NCBI GenBank assembly: GCA_009784895.1
Contig: WQXJ01000016.1
Location: 1-45,405, forward strand
DNA from: Micrococcales bacterium
GTDB lineage: Bacteria; Actinomycetota; Actinomycetes; Actinomycetales; WQXJ01
Length of the DNA: 45,405 bases
Direction: 5' to 3'
Both the position numbers and the translations under genes were made by a program. Positions 1 to 9,455 of the stretch are shown piece after piece. The notes under the pieces are model-generated. The model saw only the letters and a list, made by a program, of their open reading frames with translations. It searched no databases and had not been told where the DNA came from. How positions within the stretch are numbered: the first letter of the stretch is position 1; every line of letters begins with the position of its first letter.

Positions 1-1
1 C

Positions 2-123
2 TCCCGCCGTGAAAAGGACTCACCGGCGCAACACCGTGGTGGTCCCATAACTGGCAAAACAGGTGGTCCCATGCTCGTGGCAAAACAACCCCTCAACCGG
101 TCCCATGCACGTGGCAAATGACA
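2..123. repeat. Left copy of a perfect 122-bp terminal inverted repeat, probably an insertion-sequence end
   Basis: Positions 2-123 are the exact reverse complement of 45284-45405; identity stops abruptly at 123/45284. The inner boundary is TGTCATTTGCC when read from inside the window outwards. Within the repeat, a GGTCCCAT...GGCAAA(A/T) sub-motif occurs three times, starting near 45, 65 and 99. Multiple related sub-repeats in a terminal region ending in TG/CA are characteristic of IS21-family ends, but no transposase is present, so the family is an inference. The most likely reading is that the window stops inside two inverted copies of one multicopy element. Confidence 0.7.
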
Positions 124-135
124 GCGCCACGGTTC

Positions 136-388
136 GGCCGAATCGACTTGAACGGCTGAGTTATTGGACCAGATCGAGGTGAACGATTCGATGATCGGGC
201 CAGAGCGTTTCCCCAGGTGGGCGGAAATCGGCGTCATCGAAGCGGTCATGTCGATTGGCCGGTGTCATCGAAGCGATCATGTCGATTGGCCGGTGTCATC
301 AAAACGATCATGTCGATTGGCCGGCGCCATCGAAGTGGTCAAGTCGATTCGGTGGTGTCATCAAAATGTTCAGTTCGATTGTTGTCCC
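136..388. repeat. 31-bp tandem repeat array, family 1 (left copy)
   Basis: Five consecutive 31-bp units start at 234, 265, 296, 327 and 358 (type TCATCGAAGCGATCATGTCG...). They are preceded by a 42-bp core at about 192-233 containing CCCAGGTGGGCGG and by two diverged 31-bp units of a second type from about 136. The same order (second-type units, core, first-type units) recurs in inverted orientation at 44888-45070. Short open frames across it are products of the repeat and not believable genes. Confidence 0.8.
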
Positions 389-394
389 GCAGCT

Positions 395-780
395 ACCAAG
401 CACCAAAAACAGGGCGACTGGCCGTGACTTAGCGCGAAAACACGGTCGACAGTCGCGACTTAGCACCAAGACCGGGTCAACAGTCGCGACTTGGCATGAA
501 AACAGGGCGACTGGCCGCGACTTGGCATGAAAACAGGGCGACTGGCCGTGACTTAGCACCAAGACAGGGTCAACAGTCGCGACTTAGCGCGAAAACACGG
601 TCGACAGTCGCGACTTAGCATAAAGACAGGGTTATCATCTAGACCGCGGCTGTGACCAGCCTAAATGCTCCACCTCCAGAGCTCAGTCCTGTTTTGGGTC
701 AAGGTCGTGGCGGCTTGACCTGTTTCGGTGCTAGGTCACGGCGGACCAGCCTCTTTCGGCGCTAGGTCGTGAGTCGTTCG
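395..780. mobile_element. MITE-like element: two opposed 31-bp repeat arrays, family 2
   Basis: Seven 31-bp units start at 426, 457, 488, 519, 550, 581 and 612 (GACTTAGCACCAAGAC type), with a degenerate eighth from 395. After about 45 bp, three units in the opposite orientation start at 688, 719 and 750, again exactly 31 bp apart (CCTGTTTCGGTGCTAGGTCAC type). Opposed multi-repeat ends with almost nothing between them resemble the two ends of an IS21-like element with its genes deleted. No coding sequence is credible. A CRISPR is excluded because no variable spacers separate the units. Confidence 0.6.
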
Positions 781-805
781 CCTGGCCCCGCCCCTTCTGG
801 TTCGA

Positions 806-1396
806 GTGTGCGAAGATGCGGGCGTGTCGTTAGCTCTGCCCCCAACTACTGAGCGGCTCATCCTGCGACGGATGACCGTGGCCGACCTACCGGACCTCAA
901 GGCCATCATGCAAGATGCCGCCACCATGGTCGCCTACGAAGGACCGTTCGATGACACAGAAGTCCAGCAGTGGCTTGACAAGGCCATTGAGCAATACAAG
1001 GCCCATGGCCACTGGCTCTGGGCAGTAGTCGAGCGCCGGAGCAGCCAAACGATTGGACAATGCGGCATCACCTGGCAGCAAGTCAACGACCAACTTGTAT
1101 TGGAGGTTGGCTACCTCTTCAACCGGGCGTTTTGGCACCAAGGCTTCGCCACTGAGGCGGCCCGAGCCTGCCTCGATTGGGCCTTTGGCCAGCTGGGTGC
1201 CGAAGAAGTATTCGCCATTGTCCGCGACACCAACGTCGCCTCAATGAACGTGGCCATCCGGCTGGGTATGACCATCCGAACCCGCTTTGTCAAGCACTTC
1301 CGCGGCATCGACATGCCGCACTTTGCCTTCGCCATCACTAGGCAAAACGCCAGCCAGTGGTGTGGCCGCGGGCTCGGTGCTGACTTGAAGCACTAG
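806..1396 (+). CDS. GNAT family N-acetyltransferase (RimJ/RimL type)
   Basis: Predicted to move an acetyl group from acetyl-CoA to an amine; the substrate is unknown. The 196-residue protein opens with the typical TTERLILRRM strand of the Acetyltransf_3 group. The middle has VLEVGYLFNRAFWHQGFATEA, whose HQGFATEA part is the acetyl-CoA pyrophosphate loop (usually GxGxA). It ends with the NVASMNVAIRLGM helix that closes the fold. The GTG at 806 is used here; a second in-frame GTG at 824 is equally possible because neither has a clear ribosome binding site. It stands alone between repeat elements and tRNA-Ser. A decayed partial copy lies beyond the tRNA at 1536-1655. Confidence 0.85.
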   Translation: MCEDAGVSLALPPTTERLILRRMTVADLPDLKAIMQDAATMVAYEGPFDDTEVQQWLDKAIEQYKAHGHWLWAVVERRSSQTIGQCGITWQQVNDQLVLEVGYLFNRAFWHQGFATEAARACLDWAFGQLGAEEVFAIVRDTNVASMNVAIRLGMTIRTRFVKHFRGIDMPHFAFAITRQNASQWCGRGLGADLKH

Positions 1397-1445
1397 GCGG
1401 CCAGCCAAAACTTCATAGTCCTCAGGGGGCGGTCACGGCCGCATT

Positions 1446-1529
1446 GGAGGTATCGCCAAGTTGCCTATGGCGCACGCTTGGAAAGCGTGTTGGGTACAAG
1501 CACTCGGGGGTTCGGATCCCCTACCTCCG
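1446..1529 (+). tRNA. tRNA-Ser (GGA anticodon)
   Basis: Acceptor stem GGAGGTA (1446-1452) pairs with TACCTCC (1522-1528), followed by discriminator G. The D arm has CGCC/GGCG, the anticodon arm CACGC-TTGGAAA-GCGTG places GGA in the loop, a long variable arm follows as in class II tRNAs, and the T arm is GGGGG-TTCGGAT-CCCCT. The CCA tail is not encoded. A tRNA-Ser just upstream of the SRP RNA and dnaX is common in actinobacteria. Confidence 0.93.
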
Positions 1530-1535
1530 CCGTTC

Positions 1536-1655
1536 CCGGCCCCGCCCCGCCTGGCCCGAAGTGTGCGAATTGGACAGGGCGGCATTACCTGGCAGCAGGT
1601 CAGCGATCAGCCAGTGCTAGAGGTTGGCTGCCTTTTCAACCGGGCGTTTTGGCTC
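1536..1655 (+). pseudogene. Decayed partial copy of the upstream GNAT gene
   Basis: The segment from about 1566 to 1655 encodes IGQGGITWQQVSDQPVLEVG and then CLFNRAFW. This matches the functional gene's IGQCGITWQQVNDQLVLEVG and YLFNRAFW (about 1050-1134). Just before it, about 1536-1570 resembles the leader and first codons of the intact gene (782-815), including the GTGTGCGAA start region. The copy therefore looks like a duplicate that lost about 240 bp internally and everything after the acetyl-CoA loop. It cannot make a folded enzyme. Confidence 0.75.
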
Positions 1656-1659
1656 AGCC

Positions 1660-2055
1660 CTAGAGGTCGTCAGGAGGTTCGTCTTCCAGCACTTCGTGGG
1701 CGGCCTGCTGGGCCTTGGCGATAGCCACCAGCACACCGACCAAAATGACAATAATGCCCATCATCACCACAGTGCCCCAGATGACGTTTGGCCGGTCCGG
1801 GCTGCCCCTAAAAGACCAAGCCAACCCCATGATGATGGCCTCGACGCACATCATTACGCCAACGAATTGAGCCGCCCGGGCAGCGGCCCTATTGCCTGCT
1901 TCAAAGGCCGCCTTGCTCTTCATAGTTCGCGCCGTGCGAATGCCAGCGAAGTAGTTGATGGGCAAGGTGCCGGCTGCGGCTTTGCCGCCCAACCAGTAGA
2001 CAACGACGCCGGCAATCAGGAGCACGGTCATGGGCAGCAAGATCACGGCATTCAC
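1660..2055 (-). CDS. SdpI-like integral membrane protein
   Basis: A small membrane protein of about 131 residues with three predicted transmembrane segments: one near the N-terminus (VILLPMTVLLIAGVVVYWLG), one around FVGVMMCVEAIIMGLAW, and one at VIWGTVVMMGIIVILVGVLV. Between the first two lies INYFAGIRTARTMKSKAAFEAGNR, which contains the GIRT...T pattern of the SdpI family. SdpI of Bacillus gives immunity to a toxic peptide, but most actinobacterial members have no known role. GTG at 2055 is chosen; an in-frame TTG at 2082 would add nine codons lying inside the neighbouring repeat, so that extension is doubtful. No toxin partner is visible nearby. Confidence 0.7.
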   Translation of the reverse strand: MNAVILLPMTVLLIAGVVVYWLGGKAAAGTLPINYFAGIRTARTMKSKAAFEAGNRAAARAAQFVGVMMCVEAIIMGLAWSFRGSPDRPNVIWGTVVMMGIIVILVGVLVAIAKAQQAAHEVLEDEPPDDL

Positions 2056-2555
2056 CCTAGGGTGCCGGCCAATTGCCCGCAATCAGGGTCATCGGAGGTC
2101 ATGCAAAGGCTCTGTCTCGCGGTGAGATAGCTGGTCAAGGCTTGATTTGTAGGAAGGGTCGAACTGGCCGGCAGAGGGGCAGGCCAATAGCTCGCAATCA
2201 GGGTCGTCAATGGTTATGCAAAAGCTCATTCTCGCGGCAAAGGGGCAGGCCAGAGGATCGCAGCGGTCGGCGCAGGCCAATAGCTCGCAATGTGATCTAA
2301 GTCGGATTATGCCGAAGCTCGGTCTCGCGGTGAGATAGCTGGTCAAGGCCTGATTTGTGGGAAGGGTCGACCTGGCCGGCAGAGGGGCGGCCGGGGCGCG
2401 GCAAAGGGACAGGCCAGAGGATCGCAGCGGCCGGCGCAGGCCAATAGCTCGCAATCAGGGTCATCGACGGTTATGCAAAAGCTCGATCTCGCGGCAAAGG
2501 GGCAGGCCAGAGGATCGCAGCGGTCGGCGCAGACCTTGCGGCTGCCGGGCCCGAC
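2056..2555. repeat. Interspersed repeat cluster between the SdpI-like gene and the SRP RNA
   Basis: Several related blocks alternate. CAGGCCAATAGCTCGCAATC...TTATGCAAAAGCTC (66 bp, near 2187 and 2437) is each time followed by CAGGCCAGAGGATCGCAGCG (27 bp), giving a 93-bp unit. Another block, GGTGAGATAGCTGGTCAAGG...GGCCGGCAGAGGGG, occurs near 2120-2180 and 2330-2388. A further diverged start of the first block lies at 2068-2110. Reading frames across the cluster are repetitive and opposite-strand duplicates, so I call no gene. Origin is unknown; it may be another set of degenerate mobile-element ends. Confidence 0.7.
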
Positions 2556-2611
2556 CGCTGCGCCCAAACCGGCGGGCAGGCACAGGCCAGGGCCAGTCGG
2601 TTAGGCTTGTT

Positions 2612-2702
2612 CCGGCCCCCCACGTGGCGGCACCCACCCGAATCCCCCAGGACCGGAAGGTAGCAAGGGTAGGGCGGCTCTGTCGGGTACGTGGGGGGTC
2701 CT
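2612..2702 (+). ncRNA. ffs: Signal recognition particle RNA (small 4.5S type)
   Basis: The conserved SRP domain IV is visible as AGGACCGGAAGGTAGCAAGGGT (about 2649-2670), which carries the GGAA tetraloop and the asymmetric loop that bind the Ffh protein. The ends pair: GGCCCCCCACGT (2614-2625) with ACGTGGGGGG (2689-2698). The RNA joins Ffh to target nascent membrane and secreted proteins to the translocon. Its position just upstream of dnaX is typical for actinobacteria. The exact ends are estimated from the terminal stem. Confidence 0.9.
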
Positions 2703-2838
2703 TGCGTCCGATGCCGTCCCTGGGCCAGGCGCGTTTGGCCAGCGGGCCTGTGCCACAGCCAGGAATACAGCACCAGCCCACGAGGTCCCGAACCGCGGGC
2801 TGGAGTTGATCGATGTGACCAATGTCGGTCCGGGCGCC

Positions 2839-2850
2839 TAGGCTCATAGG
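2839..2850 (+). promoter_or_regulatory. Probable -10 box for leaderless dnaX mRNA
   Basis: TAGGCT at 2839-2844 lies six bases before the GTG start of dnaX, and no ribosome binding site fits. This spacing would put the transcription start at or next to the start codon. The same TAGGCT box precedes pcnA and the NUDIX gene. Confidence 0.5.
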
Positions 2851-5091
2851 GTGAGTCAAGCCCTTTACCGCCGCTACCGGCCGGAGACCTTCAGTGAGGT
2901 TATTGGGCAGGAACACGTCACCGAACCACTCAGCCAGGCCCTACGCTCCGGCCGGGTGTCGCATGCTTATCTGTTTTCAGGACCGCGTGGCTGCGGTAAA
3001 ACCACCTCGGCCAGGATTCTGGCGCGCTGCCTCAACTGCGCCCAGGGCCCTGCGGCTGAGCCCTGCGGCCAGTGCGACTCGTGCGGTGAATTGAGCCGGG
3101 CGGGGTCGGGTTCGCTGGACGTGGTCGAGATTGACGCCGCCTCCCACGGTGGCGTTGATGACACCCGTGAGCTGCGTGAACGGGCGGTTTTCGCGCCGGC
3201 CAGAGACCGTTTCAAGATTTTCATCCTGGACGAGGCCCATATGGTCTCCCAGCAGGGTCTCAATGCGCCGCTGAAGATCGTTGAGGAGCCGCCACCGCAC
3301 GTCAAGTTTGTTTTCGCCACCACTGAGCCAGAAAAGGTCCTGCCCACGATTCGCTCTCGCTCGCACCATTACCCCTTCCGGTTGGTGCCGCCGGGCCTGA
3401 TGACGGATTACATGTCGACGATTTGCGCCTCGGAGTCGATCACGGCCGAGGCTGGGGTCTTGCCACTAGTGGTTAAGGCTGGCGGCGGTTCGGTCCGGGA
3501 CACCGAATCAGTCCTGGACCAACTGATGGCCGGGTCGGCCGAAGGGCATATCACCTACTCCGGGGCTGCGGCCTTACTCGGTTACACGCCTGCGGCCATG
3601 CTTGACCAAATGGTCGCCGCCCTAGGCTCTGGTGACGGCGCAGCCATGTTTGATGTGGTTGAGCAGGTCATTGAGTCGGGTCAAGAGCCTCGCCGCTTCG
3701 CCGAGGATCTGCTGGAGCGTTTGCGCGATCTGCTAATAATGGCAGCTAGTGGCGACCAGGCCCAGGCGGCTCTGCGCGCCTTGCCGCCAGATCAATTGGT
3801 CCCGTTGCGAGCCCAGGCCAGCGCCATTGGGCTGGCCGGGTTGTCAGCCGCAGCCGATTCGGTCAGCCAAGGCCTGGCCGCCATGATGGGCGCCACTTCG
3901 CCGCGCCTACAACTTGAACTGCTGGCGGCCAGGACCTTGATGGCGATTGGACGTCCAGTGCCGGCGCCAATGCCGAGTTCCGCTGTTGAGTTGCCGGGCC
4001 CGGCGGCTCAGGCCCGGCCCATGCGACCGGCCGGGCAGGGTCAAACCGCCGCTCCGCCCGCAGCGCCGTCCGCGCCGTTAGCGCCGGAACCGAGCCAGGG
4101 CCCAGCCAAGACCGCGGCCCGCCGGGCCCAGGCGGAGCGCGAACCAAACCAGATGCCAACCCAACCTCCTCCCACCAAAACCCCTTCCGCCTCTGCCGGC
4201 CCCGGCCCGGCGGGCCGGCAGCGCCCAAACTTCGTGGACTGGGTTGAACCCCAGGACCCAGCGACCGGTTCCGGTTCGGTTGGGCCATCGAGTCCCCTTT
4301 CAGGTGACCACGGGGCCGGCCACCCACCCCGGGCCGATGCCGGGCCGCTGGCCCCGACTGCTCCTCACCGGCCTGCACCGTCAGTTGCTCCCGGCGGCAG
4401 CAGCCTGACCGTCAGCCAGGTCAACCAGTCCTGGGACAAGCTTGCCGCCACGCTCAAGGCAATCAACATTTCGGCCGCAGCCCTGCTGGTCCAGGACGCT
4501 TTTGTGGCCCAGGCGCAGGGCGATACGGTCGAATTGGGCTTCAGTAACCCGGGGCTGGCCAAGCTCTTCACCGATCGCTTCACTGGCCCCGCCACTGAGG
4601 CTTTCAGCCAGGTTCTGGGCCGGCCACTGACGGTCATTGCGGCTGGACAAGACCGGCCGGCCGCACCCAAGGCCGCCCAACCAACCACTGTGCCCCCGGT
4701 CCTGGGGGCCGCAGCAGCGCCACAGGCCGCCGGACCTACCCTGATGCCCCAGATCCCGGAGCTCGGTCCACCGGCCGTGAGGCAGCCAAGCCCGGAGCCA
4801 ACCGGGCCTGCCCACCTCAAAGCCGAGCCGCCGCCTGATCCGTCAGGGCCGGCATCGGCCGCCGCAGCTAAGCCAACACTGGCCAACGTTGCCGCACCAG
4901 CCCGGCCAGGTGAGCCCATGGTCCTGGCCGTGCCCGAGCCAACGGCTGCACCTAGCGAAGCCGAGCCGGTAGAACTGATCGACGATTCGGGCGACCCTGG
5001 ACTGCGCGGTCTGACCGGCGTGCCGCTGATCCAGCGAATGTTTGACGCCGACATCATTGACGAAATCGCGCCGCCTGACGACGGCAAATAG
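2851..5091 (+). CDS. dnaX: DNA polymerase III subunits gamma and tau
   Basis: The ATPase of the clamp loader, which opens the DnaN ring onto primed DNA and holds the replicase together. The N-terminal AAA+ domain has Walker A GPRGCGKT (44-51), zinc-binding cysteines C63, C72, C75 and C78, and Walker B ILDEAH (125-130). A long proline- and alanine-rich linker covers about 370-520. A conserved tau-type segment follows near 525-600 (VNQSWDKLAATLKAINISAA), then another low-complexity tail; 746 residues is within the actinobacterial range. The motif after Walker B reads NAPLKIVEEPP where homologues have NALLK, a leucine-to-proline change worth checking. GTG start; the message is probably leaderless. 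SRP RNA lies upstream and recR downstream. Confidence 0.96.
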   Translation: MSQALYRRYRPETFSEVIGQEHVTEPLSQALRSGRVSHAYLFSGPRGCGKTTSARILARCLNCAQGPAAEPCGQCDSCGELSRAGSGSLDVVEIDAASHGGVDDTRELRERAVFAPARDRFKIFILDEAHMVSQQGLNAPLKIVEEPPPHVKFVFATTEPEKVLPTIRSRSHHYPFRLVPPGLMTDYMSTICASESITAEAGVLPLVVKAGGGSVRDTESVLDQLMAGSAEGHITYSGAAALLGYTPAAMLDQMVAALGSGDGAAMFDVVEQVIESGQEPRRFAEDLLERLRDLLIMAASGDQAQAALRALPPDQLVPLRAQASAIGLAGLSAAADSVSQGLAAMMGATSPRLQLELLAARTLMAIGRPVPAPMPSSAVELPGPAAQARPMRPAGQGQTAAPPAAPSAPLAPEPSQGPAKTAARRAQAEREPNQMPTQPPPTKTPSASAGPGPAGRQRPNFVDWVEPQDPATGSGSVGPSSPLSGDHGAGHPPRADAGPLAPTAPHRPAPSVAPGGSSLTVSQVNQSWDKLAATLKAINISAAALLVQDAFVAQAQGDTVELGFSNPGLAKLFTDRFTGPATEAFSQVLGRPLTVIAAGQDRPAAPKAAQPTTVPPVLGAAAAPQAAGPTLMPQIPELGPPAVRQPSPEPTGPAHLKAEPPPDPSGPASAAAAKPTLANVAAPARPGEPMVLAVPEPTAAPSEAEPVELIDDSGDPGLRGLTGVPLIQRMFDADIIDEIAPPDDGK

Positions 5092-5155
5092 CAGCCGAAA
5101 GCCCCGGTGAACTCGGCCACCGCTGTGTCGGCACCGTCGTGTCGGCCCTGCCGGG

Positions 5156-5167
5156 TAGGGTTGGCGC
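5156..5167 (+). promoter_or_regulatory. Probable -10 box for leaderless recR mRNA
   Basis: TAGGGT at 5156-5161 is followed by six bases and the GTG start of recR, matching the dnaX arrangement. No Shine-Dalgarno sequence is seen. Confidence 0.4.
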
Positions 5168-5761
5168 GTGTTTTCCGGTGCCCTGCAAGATTTGGTCGAT
5201 GAGCTGGCTGCGTTGCCCGGAATTGGCCCCAAGGGTGCCAGTCGCATTTCCTTTCATTTGCTGTCCGCGCCCACAGCGGAGGTTGAACGGCTAATCACCG
5301 CCTTGACCCTGGTTAAGGAGAAGGTTCGCTTCTGCACCAGGTGTTTCAACGTGGCTGAGGACCAGTTCTGTGTGGTCTGCCAAGACCCGCGGCGGGACCA
5401 GTCGCAGATCTGCGTGGTCGAAGAGCCAAAAGACGTCATTGCCGTGGAACGGACCGGCGAGTTTGGCGGTTTGTATCACGTGCTGGGAGGGGTGATTGAT
5501 CCGATTGGCGGCATTGGCCCGGACGAACTGCATATCCGCGAACTGATGTCACGTTTGGGGGATTCGAATGTCAAAGAGGTCATAATCGCAACTGACCCAA
5601 ACATCGAAGGTGAGGCTACTGCCAGCTATTTGGCCCGGGCGCTGAAGGCCCTTGATATCCCGGTCAGCCGCCTCGCCAGCGGCCTGCCGGTGGGTGGCGA
5701 TCTGGAGTATGCCGACGAGGTCACATTGTCCCGCGCCTTTGAGGCCCGTCGTTCGCTCTAG
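5168..5761 (+). CDS. recR: Recombination mediator protein RecR
   Basis: Works with RecF and RecO to load RecA on gapped DNA. The 197-residue length is standard. In order: a helix-hairpin-helix ([17 protein letters not shown], 16-32), a C4 zinc finger (C56, C59, C68, C71) and a Toprim domain starting at [15 protein letters not shown] with the [13 protein letters not shown] motif. The C-terminal signature [19 protein letters not shown] is intact. The GTG start follows a TAGGGT box by six bases. Usually ebfC (ybaB) lies between dnaX and recR, but here only 76 bp separate them, so it is absent from this place. Confidence 0.96.
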   Translation: MFSGALQDLVDELAALPGIGPKGASRISFHLLSAPTAEVERLITALTLVKEKVRFCTRCFNVAEDQFCVVCQDPRRDQSQICVVEEPKDVIAVERTGEFGGLYHVLGGVIDPIGGIGPDELHIRELMSRLGDSNVKEVIIATDPNIEGEATASYLARALKALDIPVSRLASGLPVGGDLEYADEVTLSRAFEARRSL

Positions 5762-5882
5762 TGGGCCCTGGAACAACCCAGCCTTTCCCTTATGGGAGAA
5801 TCACCGAACGTGTCCTGGCGCCCAGGCGCCTACCCGCAGCGACAAGTCAAGACCGCGAAACCGAGCTAGGAGGGGCCCAACT

Positions 5883-8227
<2,345 letters not shown>

Positions 8228-8240
8228 GTGGGACATCGAA

Positions 8241-9374
8241 GTGGTCAAAACCCTTATTGTCACCAATGACTTCCCGCCGCGCCAGGGCGGTATTGAGAAC
8301 TTCGTTTTCGAGATCGCCAGCCGCTTTGACCCGGCTGACCTTGTGGTTTACACCTCCAGTAAGCCTAACGCGGCAGCCTACGATGCCGCATTGGCGTTCG
8401 AAGTGGTGCGGTCTAAGTCCAGGACTCTTTTGCCCGGGCGGACCACGGTAGGACGAGTTTGTGACTTGGTTCGCCAACACCAAATCGAGGCCATCTGGTA
8501 TGGCTCGTCGGTGCCACTTGGTTTGATGGCCAAGACCGTTAGGCGCCGCAGCGGCGTTAAGCGCCAGGTGGCCACTTCCCATTCACACGAGGTCTGGTGG
8601 GCCAAACTACCTGGTACCCGCCAGGCGATGCATTACCTGGGCGAAAACGTTGACAACTTGACCTACATCACCCAGTACACCAAGGACGCCATCAGCCAAG
8701 CCCTTAGCCCGCAGGCGATCGACCGGATGGTCCGCCTGTCCCCGGCTGTATCGCCACAAACGTTCAACCCCGAGGTTGACCCACAACCGGTCTTTGAACG
8801 CTATGACCTGGCCGGGCGGCCAATTATTCTGTGCGTTGGCCGCGTGGTTTGGCGCAAGGGCCAGGACACGCTGATCAAAGCCATGCCCCGGATTCTCCAG
8901 CGCCAGCCTGAGGCAGTATTACTGATTGTCGGGACCGGACCGCAAAGCGACCACCTCAAGCGCCTGGCCTACCGTCTGGGTCTAATCGACTCGGTCATCA
9001 TCACCGGCGGCGTACCTTTCGAACAGTTGCCCAGTTACTTCGCCGCGGCCAATGTCTTTGCCGGCCCCTCACGCAGCCGCTTAGGTGGTCTGGAGGTTGA
9101 AGGTTTTGGCCTGGTCTACTTAGAAGCCCAAGCCAGTGGGGTGCCAGCGGTTGTGGGCAACTCTGGCGGCACACCCGAGGCTGTCCTCGACGGCCAAACC
9201 GGATGGCTGGTCAACGGCAAAGACCCAGGCGAGGTTGCCGCCAGCATCATCCAGCTGCTAGATGACCCGGACGAAGCCCAAGCCATGGGCCAGGCCGGGC
9301 ACCGCTGGGCCCAGGCGCAGTGGGATTGGGGTCAACGTTACGACACCCTGGTGACACTGCTGGAAACGCAATAG
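8241..9374 (+). CDS. pimB: GT4 glycosyltransferase, PimB-like phosphatidylinositol mannoside mannosyltransferase
   Basis: A GT-B fold enzyme of 377 residues in the family that adds a GDP-mannose-derived mannose to phosphatidylinositol monomannoside at the inner membrane face. The N-terminus VTNDFPPRQGGIENF (7-21) is the typical PimB acceptor-side motif. The donor side has GRVVWRKGQD (200-209, with Arg201 and Lys206 expected to hold the diphosphate) and the E-x7-E pair in EGFGLVYLE (287-295). It starts with GTG 13 bp after asd and is probably cotranscribed. The family assignment is firm; the exact acceptor is inferred from similarity to PimB and from ino1 in the same window. A related maltose or glucose transferase cannot be excluded. 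Confidence 0.8.
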   Translation: MVKTLIVTNDFPPRQGGIENFVFEIASRFDPADLVVYTSSKPNAAAYDAALAFEVVRSKSRTLLPGRTTVGRVCDLVRQHQIEAIWYGSSVPLGLMAKTVRRRSGVKRQVATSHSHEVWWAKLPGTRQAMHYLGENVDNLTYITQYTKDAISQALSPQAIDRMVRLSPAVSPQTFNPEVDPQPVFERYDLAGRPIILCVGRVVWRKGQDTLIKAMPRILQRQPEAVLLIVGTGPQSDHLKRLAYRLGLIDSVIITGGVPFEQLPSYFAAANVFAGPSRSRLGGLEVEGFGLVYLEAQASGVPAVVGNSGGTPEAVLDGQTGWLVNGKDPGEVAASIIQLLDDPDEAQAMGQAGHRWAQAQWDWGQRYDTLVTLLETQ

Positions 9375-9382
9375 CGATCGAC

Positions 9383-9413
9383 TTGACCGCCACCTGACTT
9401 GGCGGGGTAAGGT
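9383..9413 (+). promoter_or_regulatory. Possible promoter of the amino-acid ABC transporter operon
   Basis: TTGACC (9383-9388) and TAAGGT (9408-9413) are separated by 19 bp, slightly long. Transcription would begin near 9420. A GTGGCC-AACG-GGCCAC hairpin (9421-9436) would then form the very 5' end of the message before the ATG at 9456. Whether the hairpin has a role is unknown. Confidence 0.35.
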
Positions 9414-9455
9414 CTTGCGCGTGGCCAACGGGCCACGAAAACGAAAGGGCCCCCA

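Noticed and set aside
164-562. Overlapping open frames of 70-90 codons at the left edge
   Set aside because: They translate repeat units in several frames, have no ribosome sites and resemble nothing.
395-642. Regular 31-bp repeats that might be a CRISPR array
   Set aside because: The units are contiguous with no unique spacers, and inverted copies follow; no cas gene is present.
1446-1529. tRNA-Ser as the attachment site of an integrated element
   Set aside because: No integrase and no repeat of the tRNA 3' end are found; only the GNAT fragment is duplicated.
1660-2055. SdpI-like gene as immunity partner of a toxin system
   Set aside because: No SdpC-like peptide, processing genes or regulator is adjacent; family membership alone is not enough.
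2073-2916. Long frames on both strands through the repeat cluster and the SRP RNA
   Set aside because: Low-complexity Arg/Pro/Cys-rich translations of repeats and of a structural RNA; one crosses the dnaX start antisense.
3863-5120. Antisense frames of 171 and 251 codons inside dnaX
   Set aside because: Composition-driven shadows of the GC-rich linker coding strand; no start signals or homology.
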